Shown: in pieces, positions 48,282 through 60,463 of the stretch
Numbering within the stretch: the first letter of the stretch is position 1
Layout of the letters: each line of letters starts with the position of its first letter
Notes under the pieces: generated by a model
The model's input: only the letters and a program-made list of their open reading frames with translations
Told to the model about the DNA's origin: nothing
The model's database searches: none
From: Datura wrightii
Lineage: Eukaryota; Streptophyta; Magnoliopsida; Solanales; Solanaceae
Direction: 5' to 3'
Assembly: GCA_035772735.1 (NCBI GenBank)
Contig: JASDFA010000008.1
Coordinates: 7,174,501-7,238,500, forward strand
DNA length: 64,000 nucleotides
Position numbers and translations under genes: made by a program

Positions 48282-48330
48282 ACGTCATGTCGTGACGTTG
48301 AATCAGGCGCTGCATGGGAGGCAACCCATG
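48282..48330 (+). other. Conserved block CB1 with hairpin
   Basis: CGTCATGTCGTGACG, TTGAATCAGGCGCTG and the hairpin CATGGGAGGCAACCCATG (48313-48330). Relative to the other two copies, T-A pairs in the stem become A-T and T-A with an added C-G, so pairing is kept although bases differ. Confidence 0.75.
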
Positions 48331-48388
48331 GAAGGCGAAGTCTGAGTAGCCACAGGTATGTCCTTTTCCCTACATGCTTATATTTTAT

Positions 48389-48427
48389 GCTTCGGGGACG
48401 GAGCTCATTTTTTTAAAGGGGGGTTGT
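48389..48427 (+). other. GGGGAC-loop hairpin plus internal purine-like tract
   Basis: GCTTCGGGGACGGAGC folds as a 5-bp stem with one G-U pair around GGGGAC, followed by TTTTTTTAAAGGGGGGTTG. Confidence 0.65.
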
Positions 48428-49414
48428 ACTTGTATTTTTGGGATTTTTTTCGTTTGAAGATTTTTCTTGTCGTGTTTGTTTTCCCTCAGGCATGCTATCT
48501 AGTAGAACCGACATGTGTTAGGATTTTTTTTTGTTTTTAGTTTTGATTTTTTGTTTGATTAGAAAGTAGCTTAGGAATACTCAGCCATTGAATATGCACT
48601 ACTTTTGTTGTTTTTGAAAAATTTAACCTGTTTAAAAATCTTTGTTATGTATTTGTGACAACAATGCATGATTTCTATGGATCGTTTTATGTCATTTAGT
48701 TATTAATAGTGCTAGTCTTGTTAAGCCATGCATGAACTAGACAGGTAAAGCGAAAATAGTTCATGTACCATGTGTGAGTGAGGTCTTAGTATTTGTTGCG
48801 GTATGTTGTTGAAGATCTAGAGATTGCCTGGTTGATCTCTGCATAGGTTGAGGATGGTTGGTTAGGAGATGATCATAGGACATTGTTGTGTTAGCCCACT
48901 TTTTGCCTATACTGCCCTACCAAAGTTTCATGAATCCCTTGATCCCAAGTTTGAGCCTTAATTGACCATATTTCTTTAATTTGCTTGCTAACCGTGCCCA
49001 TTTGTTTATAATGAACCTGTTTGGCCTTGGTCCTTCCTTGGATAGTGTGAACCTCAACATAAGAAAAATGCTTAAGTTGAGGGTGGCTAAAGTAGGGGTA
49101 CATAAATGGTGGGAGCAGGAGGAAAGAAAAGAAATAGAAGAAAAATGGTGAAAAATAAGGTTTGGTGAGGTGAAAAAGTAAAAAGCTAAAAATTTGAGAA
49201 TATTGAAAAGAGAAGAGAAATTCAAAATAGCTTGGAAGTGTTGAAAAATGTGAAAAAAATCACCTCACCCATGCGCATGTTCATAAAATGGGAAAAAAGG
49301 AAGCAAAGGAGACCAAAAGAATGAAGGGTGAAATAGGAGAACGGTGTAGCCAACGAATGTAGTTCCAAGGAAGGGATAATCACTAATAAAATCTTTAATT
49401 TTTTATCATGTCTA

Positions 49415-49460
49415 GCCCTAAGCCTACATTACAAGCCATATAAAGTCCTATAGTGATCTT
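49415..49460 (+). other. Conserved block CB2
   Basis: CCCTAAGCCTACATTACAAG, then CCATATAAAGTCCTATAGTG and ATCTTAA. Counterpart of 11171, 42445 and 25909. Confidence 0.6.
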
Positions 49461-49877
49461 AATTTGACCATCTAACAAACCGAAGCAGAGAAAATAAGGG
49501 CAAGCCTGTGGTATCTGATGCATAATACTTGCAGTTCTTTGAGAGAGTGAGTGCTTCATTTGCCTAGTCTCATGTTTCAGTTGATACGTCATACTAGAGA
49601 GAGGACTTCAATTTTTGTGAGGGTACATGGATTATGTTTGCTTTTACCATTGATCTGTGTGAAACACATAACTGATGACTTGATTGCTTGTTGATAGCTA
49701 GATGCCATGTCTTGATCCCTGAATATGATGTTTTGAGGTTGCTTGCAATACATTAGCTGATGATGTTTCAAGAGGAAGGGTCAATAGAGTTTGGAGTGCA
49801 CAAATTTATTTGAGTTTTGATTGTAGTATCTTAAGTTTATTTTCTAGTTAAGCTTTGTGTTTAGTTTTTCTTTTTCT

Positions 49878-49915
49878 TTGCCTGAGGACATGCAAAAGTC
49901 TTAAGTTGAGGGTGT
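49878..49915 (+). other. GAGGAC-loop hairpin and 3' polypurine tract
   Basis: TTGCCTGAGGACATGCAA keeps a 6-position stem (one mismatch) around GAGGAC with stem bases unlike the copy at 42906. TCTTAAGTTGAGGGTGT follows and abuts the LTR. Confidence 0.7.
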
Positions 49916-52900
49916 TGATGTGCTGTGAATTTACAACACTATTGACGCTCAAAACTAAGAAAATAGCATGGATTTAGGTGTATTTATGTGGATATGAGGA
50001 ACTTTTCCTTTGATTTCAGGATAAATGAGTGTTGGAACAATAAATTGCAAAAGGAAGCTAAAAGTGTGCAAAAAGTTGCAAAAAGGGTAGACCATAATAC
50101 GATCTGTAGGATGGACCTATGAGTCGTACTAAGGGCTTTGATGAGAAGCTGAAAGATAACCTGGAAGACTGAATTTATGAGACTTGTCATGGATCGTACC
50201 ATGGTGGTATGAGTCATGGTAAGCTAGTTGTGACGAAATCCAGAAGAATTGCACTGAAGGATGATTCTCAGAACGAGAGCACCTACAACCCGTGAAATGA
50301 AGGTACGAGTCGTACCATAATGATCATACTGAAGTTTAGAAAAAGGTTCAGAAGTTCAGGATCAAGCCACGGGTGTCAATATTCAAGTTCTAGCAAGTTG
50401 GTACAAATCGTACCTTGGTCCAACACTTAGCGAAAATTAAGCCAACATTCCAAGCCACGAGTTGATGTCACGATCCGTGAGAATCCCCTACGAGTCATAG
50501 GTGGAATCGTGACGAGGTCGACACCAAATATGGAAAGCAGTCCTGTTAGTTTAGGAAAAGTATTCTTGTGTCTCTATAAATACTTTTTATGTTTATTTTT
50601 TATATAGAGAGGACGAATAAAATTAATTCTAGGAGGAAAACATTGTAGTAAGTGAATTTGATATCATTGAGAGATAGAACTGAGTTGGTTCAACCTTGTG
50701 ATCAACCTTTTCTTGAATTCATCTTGTTCTTGCTACTTGTTATTCAAGATTTCGTGGTTTAATTGAAGGAATTGCTTTTCTGAATTATCTTTGTAAGTAT
50801 TGTTATATGTTTTCAACAATGAACACAAATCACAACCTTGCAACTTTGAGAGGCTAAAACCTCCATAACTAGGGTCATGGGGACCCATGGTGGATTAACT
50901 AGCTAGGGTTGCACAAAGTGATTCTAAAACCAATACCAATTACTTATATTGTATTCTCTTCAACTTTCATGATTCTTAGCGGTGGACAACGTTAGGAAGT
51001 GCCTAAATTCTTTACTTGCTTTGGTTGAAGAGGTAGAGATTAGGAAAAGAGAATGACAACGGAGCCTTGATCTTGATGATCATTGTATTAACTTGAGTTG
51101 TGGTCGCAAGATAGTTATATCTAGAACTTAGTGATAACGGTTAGTTTGCAAAACTCATGAGACTTGGTCGAGTAATTGAGGATAGTCATTCAATAGGGAT
51201 TGGTCGATCGTTTGAATGAACCTAAGTTATCAGTTCTGTAAATAAGTAATGGTAAAGATCACAAGTGTATACCCAAAGCTGTTATGAACCCATGGGGAAC
51301 ATAAACCCTAGTTATCCTTTAATTATTGATTCACAACTATAATCTTGATTGTTTCTTATTTTTATTATTTCTTTTTATTAGAATTCCCCCTTTGTGAAGT
51401 AATTACCATACAAGTTCATCTACTGGCTGTAATCTAGATCTTCCATATTCTCTATGGGTTTGACCCTGTTACACCCCGAATTTTTTGTTGATGATTATTT
51501 GAATGTTATATGTCATATTAATGGAATTATGGATTGTATGTTGTCCGTAGGTGAAGAAGGTAACATGTGCAAAGGGAAAAGCGAAGAGTATGAGAAGTTT
51601 GTAAATAAGGGTCAACTTTAAATGACCATATCTCCAAATATATAATGAATTAGAAGCCCCACAACCTATCAAATTAGAGGTTTTTGAGTCTAGTTTTCAT
51701 AACATAAACTGCTCGTCAATCGGACTTCGGAGTAAAAAGTTATGGGCATTTTACCGAACCATCGCGAGCGGTGACGCGGGCATGACGCCCTAGCGCCTCC
51801 ACCGCCCTATTTACTTTAAAATCTGATTTTCCCTTGTAGAAAACATTTCCAGCTAAATCTAAATCGGCCAGCTTGCTAAGGATTCCACTTCTCTCTCAAT
51901 TCCAGTAGCTAGGACAAAGAAAATCAAGGAGGAACATCAAGTAAAGTTCAAGAAAATCACAAGATAAGTTGAGATTACCTTGCCAAGTATGTTAAGGGCT
52001 GTTTTGGAGCTCGTTTTGGCAAGGTTTTGAAGAAGTTTTTCTGCGTTCCAAAATCTATTTGGACTGCATATATATCCATCTTTGAGTAGGTGTTGAAATC
52101 AGGAGAAAAGGTAAGGATTTCTCCCCTTTTAAACATCTCAAATTGCAAAGCGAAAATCTGGAAATTGGCAGCTAAGTGAGCTGCCAATGGACTGTTTGTT
52201 AGCTGACTTTTGCTCGTTTTCCTTAAGCTTTTTGGCTGTTTCTTTTGCTGGAATTATAGTTCATATTGAGGGGTAGAACCACATAAAAACTAAGGTAAAA
52301 TTGCCTCTGTTTACTCCCTCAAAAGTTAATGAAAATTAGTTGAGAAAATGCCTAATGTTGTTGAAGTTGCCGTGTGTTGTTGTTGCTATTTCGACTGCCT
52401 CTGATTAGTTAATATTGTTGTTGGCCTATAAAACCACTGGATTAATGGGGTTTAAGGCTTATCATTGAGATAGGAAATCGGCTAGAGAAAAGTCCATCGG
52501 AGAAAGGTATGTGAAGGCGTCCCTTTCCTTGTTTTTCAAGCACGAAACTAAGTTATTGAAAGGATCAATATTTTTATGTTCTTAAAATCATATTGAGGAA
52601 TTTATGATCCTTTCCAAAGGGTTATAACTACTTGGCATAAATCTTGAATTGTTAAGAATGGTTGAAGCGAACAAACGTGAAGGGATAGGCGTAATTTTTA
52701 TACAATTGTTGCCAGAGTTCTAAATCGAGTCTGAAGTACCCTTAACGTGGGCACCGTGAGCTGGTCCTTTTCACTATACTGTATATGTGATTTTGAATAT
52801 ATGTTAAGATCTGGTCACTTAGTGAAATTGGTACAAAATGCTAAGATGACGACACGTAATTGAACTTAAGCTAAGAAGATGACGTTAAGCCGATTGAGGG

Positions 52901-54715
52901 TAAACGAGCTTATTTAAATGAAGTTTTAATAATATTTTTAATCCCTGCTATATCTTTATGTTTTAAAGTGCTTAAGATGAAAAGTAGATTTTATGTTTTT
53001 TCCTCTTTAAATCTAAGCAAGCGGCGTGTAGTGAATAAGCTTAATCGGTACATGTTAACTGGGAAAGCGAGGCTAAGTTGTCAATTAGGCAAAGAGGTAA
53101 GTGTATATAAGAATTGATGGAATAGTGAACACGAGGGTAAAGACTTGAGTGTAGAGTGAATAATTTTTGGCAAAGAAGTTAAGATGAATAAGGAAAGTAG
53201 AGCTAAATATTGTTAAATTAGACGTTACAGGTTACGATTATGAACAAGGTAGGCAACAACTAGGAAGATTAACCCTGTTCTAAAGACGTTTAGCAAAAGA
53301 GTTATAAATTAAGTTGTTTATGTTCAGTATGTGTTACGTTGAGGAATAACCACTAAAGTGTTAACCTTCTACGAAATAATTAGAGTTGAACGTCTGCAAA
53401 ATAGTAACTTAAGTTGAGAAGCTCTCTGCTATACCCCTACAGGATTAGGTTAAGTTATCTATTATAAGTGTTGAAATTTCTACCATGTTTGAAAAGGGTA
53501 ATCCTAGGATCTTCTAAGTCACTTATGATTAAGTAAGCTTTCTTGAGCTCCATAGATAATTGCAAAGTTATGTAAGTTAATCCAGCATCACCCAAATTAT
53601 GACTATATATCTTTATTTACCTATAAGGCATCACTTAGAGAGTTACTCACGAGTTCCCAAGTTATAGAGCTCCAAGTCTCAAAGCCTTAAGTTATGTCTT
53701 TACGTCCCTAATTTATGTTGAAATGTGCTAGCTGATCTAAGAAGTTTTTGAGAGATCATATTTCGAGAATTATGCTAATGTCTCGGTTAAGTAACTGATG
53801 TTTTATACAAGTCTAAGAACTCAAGTCTTTATATGTCTTCCCAGTAAGAAGTCTTAATGTGTACGATTTTCATGTTATAACATATAGTTGAATTCTTTCA
53901 GTTATATTCAAGTCATGCATCTTTATGTTTAGCTCTTCTTGAGCTATCAGTTGAATTTCCTAAATTCAGAGGAGAGATTCTCCCAGGCACCAATGTTCCT
54001 AATGTCTAAGTAAGTATAAGTGCAGGCTATGATAATGATCAGTTAATCTTAGAACTTCTAATCCCAGGAAGTCACTTGGAGGTCACTCAGCTAACTAAAT
54101 ATGAGTTTATACGTTGGACAGAAGTCTCATACGTTGTATGTCTGTAATTCAGCTCTCAGCTCTACGTATATGTTAAGCGTTATGACAATAACTCCAAGCT
54201 TCAAGTTATAAGTCCCATGTTTTCCTGCAAATAAGGAAAATGAATTGAGAATTGCATGTGCTCATCGACGTGATAAGTTTGGCAATGAAGTTCCAATGTA
54301 TAGTTGTTGATACATGTAAAGGAACCACCCTATAGGCAGTATATATATGTAGTTCTCAGATGTCAAAGGATTGTATAGAAATAGGAATCTATGTGCTTCT
54401 ACTCAAGCGATACGTTAAATTGGTAAGACTATCTATAGGACATTGCTTGTAGGTCTTCTAAAATTCTTATGTTGGCTAAACCTCCTGAAGGTCCGTCGAG
54501 TCACTGAGTTGACATGTTTGTATATAATTCGACAGTTTTACGTGATATATGTGCACACTTTCTAATTTTACATGGTATATGGGCTCACTTGTATTTATAT
54601 GTCACGAAAGAGACCGATTACGACCACAGATTAAGCATTTGTAATTTCAATGCTACATGTGTTAAATTGACTCAGTATAAGCTTTATCGGCTCCATTAAT
54701 GATTATGATTGAGAA

Positions 54716-54984
54716 TCATTTTATTTTACCCCGGTATTGCACCGGTTGGAGATGTTTTTATTTTACCTCGGTATTGCACTGACTGGAGATGTTTTTATTT
54801 TACCCCGGTATTGCACCGACTGGAGATGTTTTTATTTTATCCCGGTATTGCACACCGGCTGGAGATATTTTTATTTTACCACGATATGGCACATCGGCTA
54901 GAGATCTTTTTATTTTACCCCGGTGTGGTACACCGGCTGAAGATATTTTTATTTAACCCCAGTGTGGTACACCCACTGGACGAA
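54716..54984 (+). repeat. 36-39-bp minisatellite in solo LTR copy 1
   Basis: Seven units of the form TTTTATTTTACCCCGGTGTG plus GTACACCGGCTGGAGATAT. The first units are 36 bp and the later ones 39 bp. The unit at 54920-54936 contains the perfect inverted repeat CCGGTGTGGTACACCGG. Confidence 0.9.
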
Positions 54985-55288
54985 CTTTATATATGGATTT
55001 ACGGTTGGTTGGTCGTTTGCATTACAATTATAGTTTCTTTATTGTGCATTTCTTAATTGCATTTTCATCTCATTATAAAGTTATTATCAGGTTTCAGTCT
55101 CCAGGATTCCAGGTTGTTACCATTCCTTATTCCTGGTTCAGTTATCTTGAGTTTAGTTATGATATAGTAAGTTGATATCAATTACAGGTTTCAGAGTTCC
55201 AGGTTATATTTATCCTTTATATGTTTATGTGCTAAGTTAGTTATTACATGATTGTTATCTCATGGTTACAGTTTCAGCCTCACATACC

Positions 55289-55346
55289 AGTACATTTCAT
55301 TTGTACTGACATCCCCTTTCTTGGGGACCTGCGTTCGTGCCGCAGG
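55289..55346 (+). other. Triple-hairpin module, copy 1
   Basis: Three adjacent inverted repeats: AGTAC/GTACT (loop 9), CCCC/GGGG (loop TTTCTT) and CCTGCG/CGCAGG (loop TTCGTGC), about 440 bp before the LTR end. Confidence 0.7.
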
Positions 55347-55869
55347 TGGCGGTAGAGGTCGGGATGACCATTTGAGTAGCAGTTCGTGAGATCAACAGAT
55401 GGTTGGTATGCTCCTTTCTTCCTGGAGCTAGGGCTTAGTTATTTATGCTTGAGTTTTGAGATGCGATTATGGGTAGGTCGGAGCCCTGTTCCGACCATCA
55501 ATCAGTTTACTCTTTAGAGGCTTTGTGGACTTAGTGTGTACGATGTTATTCAGTTTGTGGCCTCGTCGGCTTATTGTTGCTTGGTTTAGCACACTAATTG
55601 CCTTGGTTGTATTTCGATTGTTTACCCCGTATTGTTGAGACCTTATGGGTCCAGTTTATTCTTCAGTTGATTATGACAGGTGGCCTGGATGGCCTAAGTG
55701 TTATAGTTATAGATGTCATATAGCGGGCTTCTCGATCAATCATGAATCGAGTGCCAGTTGCGCCCTACCCCAGTTTTGGGGCATGATAGACCCCAACCTA
55801 TAAGTTTGGGTTCTTTATTGACAACGTCCGCTTCATACATCAGTTGGAACTGTGGTTTGAGGATTATCA

Positions 55870-56307
55870 TCCTGTCGCCCTACTATCCTTCCACTGCTTG
55901 AACCAAATATGTGCAACCCCTTTCAGTTGATAAGAGGCTATGTAAATGCACTCTCCATTAGTCACCCCCATGACTTGGGTAACCTTCACAATCTCTTCAA
56001 TGAACTCGTGTGGATCCTCGTCCACCTTTGACCTCGTGAACTTTGGAGGGTTCATCCTCAAGAAGTCTCAAACTTTAGTTGCCGCCGCATTTTCGTTCTG
56101 AGGGAAATGTGCCACTGCCTATTGGTTGATCTGGGTGGTCAAGGCCTGTCCTAGAATCCAAATGGCTTCCCTAAATTCAGCATGGGAAACTGGCTCTGGT
56201 GCATGCTCCTCATAAACTGGTGGGGCTTGGTGGTGCCCATCACCATTGCCATCCTCATGGCCATTACCTTTTCCATTTCTACTGTCATTCACTCTACGGG
56301 GAGGCAT
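55870..56307 (-). pseudogene. gag N-terminal half of the insertion-bearing Del element
   Basis: The ATG at 56305-56307 is intact (MPPRRVNDSRNGKGNGHEDG). The frame runs through EEHAPEPVSHAEFREA and ALTTQINQ, then shifts before MRMNPPKFTRSKVDEDPHEF, EEIVKVTQVMGVTNGE and QLKGVAHIWFKQWKDSRATG. The Athila-type insertion at 55869 cuts it there. This is the best gag start among the Del copies. Confidence 0.87.
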
Positions 56308-56502
56308 GATTTCTGCAAATGCGTATAGCACGAGTTAGAAGGATAGAGAGACATTTCATCGCACGACATAGATCATGAAAGAAGAGAACATTTCCTAAAC
56401 ATTTTGTAGCCTTTTCGTCATAAGTGTGGCGTGCTTCACACCTATGAAAAAGACTCCACTTAACGCGGTTTTCAGACACCCTAGGACACTTCAAAACCTA
56501 AT

Positions 56503-56514
56503 GCTCTAATACCA
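56503..56514 (-). other. Primer binding site, initiator-Met tRNA type
   Basis: Plus GCTCTAATACCA is TGGTATTAGAGC on minus: one mismatch to the initiator-Met primer complement, four bases from the 5' LTR. Confidence 0.87.
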
Positions 56515-59500
56515 AGTTTGTCATGACCCGAAGATAGGCCCAGATCGAGACACAGGACGAGGAACCCCGAGAGACTCCAAGTTGACCCATGGCATGAACA
56601 TAACATCTAACTCAATCATTAAAGCAGAAGATCAACATAATAATCTTTGCGAAAGCCTGAAATAAGCATAACATCAGAAATACACATGAATCTAAAGATG
56701 ATTACATTCTATATCAGAAAAGCCTCAAATACTGATGAGTTGATGGGACAAGACCCCAACTAACTCTCTAAGTTTGATACTGAATACATAGAGGAAAGTG
56801 ATAAAGCATGGTCCTCGGGAGATAAGGACTCACCAATGGATGCGGGATGCTAACTCTGAAAGGCTGTCTAAGGACTAGGCTGAGTGTTACACCCCGGAAA
56901 ATTTTTGGAAATTATTTGATGTTCATATGATATGTTAAGGGAAGTACGAGTTGTATATTGATCATAGATGAAAAGGGAAATGTGTACGAATGAAAAAAAC
57001 AAAGAGTATGTAAAGTTTATAAATTAGGGTCAACTTTAAATGAAACATATCCCTAATAAATAATTAATTAGAAGCTCCACGACCTATCAAATTAATGGTA
57101 TTTGAGTCTAGTTTTCAGAAAATCAAATGGCTCGTCAATCAGAGTTAGGAATAAAAAGTTATAGGTGTTTTACGATAGCACTATCGGGCAGTGACATGGC
57201 CACCGCTCTAAAAACGGCCACCGCCCAAACACCTTTTATATTTTATGTTTTTGGTTATGAAATCATTTTCAAAATTTTCAAGTTTGAGGTGCTTGCTTAC
57301 CCTCTGAAATCCTCTCTCTTTTCCAGTAGCAAAGCCTTAGAAACCAAGAGGAAATCCCTCAATATAACACCATCAAAACACAAGCAAAAGCTGATGGAGT
57401 GAAGGCAACATTGTGGTGAAGTTTTTGCTACCTTGTAGCTTTGTTTTGGCAGTGTTCTTGTTGTGTCTTTGGGACTATTTTGAGCTAATGTTATACTCCA
57501 TCTTAGTAGGAATTGTTCCTAAGAAATAGTAAGTCACTTCCCTCTTTTGAAATCTCTAATAAGTGTATGAATTCAAGGAAAACTATAAGAAAGTTATGGT
57601 TTGTATGTTGACTTGTTGTAGTTGTTGTGCTGTTATTTTGCTGCGTTTTGGGCAGCAAGTCTTCTGCATTATTGGGAAGTGATTTGGAGGAAAATACTCC
57701 TATTATATCCAACAATATTCTCATGCCAAGGGTAAGTGTTTCTAATTTCTTAACTTGCCTAAAAATCTTAGGTAAAGCTAGAAGTTGGAGGTTATGTTGG
57801 TCTGCCGTTGTTGGTATGTTGTTGTTGAAGTTCTGCTCGTTTTTGAAGGTTCGAATAGCTGTGTTTTGCTGAGAATATACTCTATATTTGTGGGAGTTTT
57901 TAATGAGAAAAGTGAGGTAATTTCCTACCTCTATTTTCCCCCAAAGTTGTAGAAATAAGTTGAAATAAGAAATACTAAGTGTTGCCTTATTTGTTTGTGT
58001 TGTGACTGTCTATTGATGTAAAATTTTGGCTGGATAAATTGGCTTGAAACAGCCTTGTCACTTGGCGATAAAATCAATTAATTTAAGGGGCGAAAGATCT
58101 GGTTGTTGAAAGAAAGAAACGACATAAGAAAGCTCGCCGAAAAAAAAGGTATGTAAGGCGTTCTTTGTCTCTTGATTTTCAAGCACGAATTCATGCCGAG
58201 GATTAATCCGGAATTCCTCTATACTTGAGCTTCTATCGTAGAATATTATGTTTCCTCCCAATTTTTATAATTACTTGGTATTAAGGTGTGTATATGCTAA
58301 AGAGTTGGAATGCATGAATGTGAAGCAGAGATGGCAATTGCCTTCTATTATGGTCGTAGTTGTAAATTGAGTCTGAAGTCCGCTCGGCGTGGGCATTGTG
58401 AGCTGGTCCTTTACATTAGTTATGTATTTGTGGTGTCAAAGTTGTTTCACATTATGGTTGCTAAGAAATTTGGTAAGAATGGAAAGATGACAACGCGCAG
58501 ACAAACCTAATAATTGAAATCGGGTTTTAACTCAATAAGGCTAACAAGGGTAACGAAATGGAATTTCCTTATGATAGTTACCTACCCTCTCATATTCATG
58601 TTTTAAGGTACCTAGGGCCATGAGATAATTCCCCGATACCTCTTCCTTAAGCTAAGCGACTAATTAATGCGTTTCTTAATTAACCAATACGTTAAACTTG
58701 GAAAATAGGGCCCGAATGGATAAACTATTGATATATCTATGGAACCATCTTTATTGGCAGGTTATGCACAATATCTTGATATTAACAGGTTATACGAAAA
58801 TCATGATATATATATATGTATATGCGTTTATGCTTACGTTCAAATTATGTGCTAAAGCGGTAAGGATTACCTTCAGAAAGTCGCTATATGTTTATTAGAG
58901 CTCTTGAGTTAACTAGACATCCTGAGAATTGCTTAAGGCTTTAAGTAGACACGTTGTATGTTCTTTGAAAGTTGTAGATGTGTAAGGAAATCAACCTAAG
59001 AGTAAAGGTTGAGGCTCTGGTAGCAATGGATAGGGAAGAGTAAATATTAGACCTTTTAAGGTAAAATGTGAGTTATATTCCCTCTGTCCATAGTTGATTT
59101 CAAGAACCTTTGAGAGATGTCAAATATGAACAAGACAATGTTTGAGAGATAAGGTTGGAAATTAGGTAAAAAGGTAAGTACGTATAAGAAATTCTTGAAT
59201 AATGAACACGAGAGTAAGTAATTATGTAGGGAATTACGAATCCTGGTTGAAAAAGAATTTATGGTGAATACAAAAAGTAAAGCCAAAGGTTGTTTTTAGA
59301 TGATAAGTGTTACGATTTTTAATGAGTTAGGCAAATAGCCAACAAGATTTACCCTGTTCTAACGACATTTAGCAAAAAGGATTATATAAAAAGTTGGTTA
59401 TGTTCAGTTGTATTAAGCTAATAGAAGGCTAGTAAAGTGTTAACTTCTTAAGAAATGATTAGAATTGAATATTTTAAGATAGTGACTCAAGTTAAGGAGA

Positions 59501-60230
59501 AGTTCTTCGTCGTCCTTTTTAAACAATTATTTTTGATTATTTGTTCTATGAGTTGGAGTAACTTTCTCAATTTTTAAAGGATTTTTTTCCTTGGAAGCTT
59601 CTAAACTCTTTATAATGTTGCTAAGCTTTTCTAAGCTCCACATATATTGCAATGTTTCACATGAGCTTTTCCTACGTTTTCTGAAGCACGACTACAAGTC
59701 TTTATTTATTTTAAGGCAGCCCCTAGACAGTTGCCTAGAATTTGTATATTAAAGAGCTCCAGGTTTGAGATACACAAGTTATGTCTTCCAGTTCATAAGT
59801 TACCTCGAGATGTGATATGATGTGCAATGAATGAGGTATGCTTACAATTCTTGATATGAAAGTAAGAAAGTCAAACGAGTATAAGCACGAAATGAATGCT
59901 AAGATTGTTAATAGAAAATGTTAGGTTAAGTGATTCCTCTCTGCTCCTCGTGTTAGAATAGCTAGGAGATGTTTAAAATCATGAATGTGAGTCTATACAT
60001 GTCTTTATGATATTCCAGTTCTAGGAACTTCCATAAAATTCATTCACAACATATGTATGTATTTAAATGCTAAATGAAAGGCCTATATGTGTATGGAATA
60101 ATTGTAGTATTAGGGGTCGTGGTAAGATCCTACATATCTTATAGTTACTGATCAACATATTTTATGGTTTCCAGTATTCAGATAATCTGTATGAGCTCTA
60201 TCAGCTCCATTTATGATGGTGATTAAGATA

Positions 60231-60463
60231 TATTTTTATTTGACCCCCGTGTGGTACACAGGATGGAGATCTTTTTATTTTACCCCGGTGTGGTATATCA
60301 GCTGGAGATATTTTTATTTTACCCCGGTGTGGTACATCCCCTAGAGATATTTTTATTTTACCCCGGTGTGGTACATCGCCTGGAGATATTTTTATTTTAC
60401 CCCGTTGTGGTGCATCGGCTGGAGATATTTTTATTTTACCCCGGTATGGTATACCGGCTGGAC
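60231..60463 (+). repeat. 39-bp minisatellite in solo LTR copy 2
   Basis: Six units of the same repeat as at 54716-54984, nearly all 39 bp. The different unit count and length between copies indicate slippage or unequal exchange. Confidence 0.9.

Larger units (their letters stand above)
51467..55788. mobile_element. Solo LTR, 4.3-kb family, copy 1
   Basis: TGTTACACCCCG to GGGGCATGATA (final C changed to T), flanked by perfect GACCC duplications (51462-51466 and 55789-55793). It has no primer site, purine tract or internal domain, so it is a solo LTR left by LTR-LTR recombination. It holds a 36-39-bp minisatellite and a triple-hairpin module near its end. Ends resemble Tekay/Del-like Ty3 LTRs; the lineage is an inference. 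Confidence 0.9.
46425..55869 (+). mobile_element. Coding-poor Athila-type retrotransposon (LARD-like) with a solo LTR in its 3' LTR
   Basis: The LTRs (46425-48048, and 49916-55869 less the insertion) are 1,624 and 1,627 bp. The internal region is only 1.87 kb and has no gag, protease, RT or integrase; it keeps the tRNA-Asp primer site, an 18-codon ORF, CB1, two GRGGAC hairpins, CB2 and a purine tract. Flanks TCTGG and TCCTG are an imperfect duplication, but the host gag reads across the join by comparison with 19860-19930. It must depend on proteins from other elements. Confidence 0.88.
49916..55869 (+). repeat. 3' LTR of the coding-poor element, split by a solo LTR
   Basis: TGATGTGCTGTG to GGATTATCA, with TATAAATA at 50575-50582. 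The segments 49916-51466 and 55794-55869 join to match the 5' LTR; the join restores the stretch GGGTTTGACCCCAACC. Confidence 0.9.

Noticed and set aside
54716..54984. CRISPR-like array of regular units
   Set aside because: Units are directly tandem without unique spacers and sit in a plant LTR.
54709..55056. A 115-codon frame of repeated FYPG...RLEIFLF units, and 111 codons at 60251-60586
   Set aside because: Units of 36 and 39 bp are multiples of three, so the minisatellite stays open in one frame. There is no sign of coding selection.
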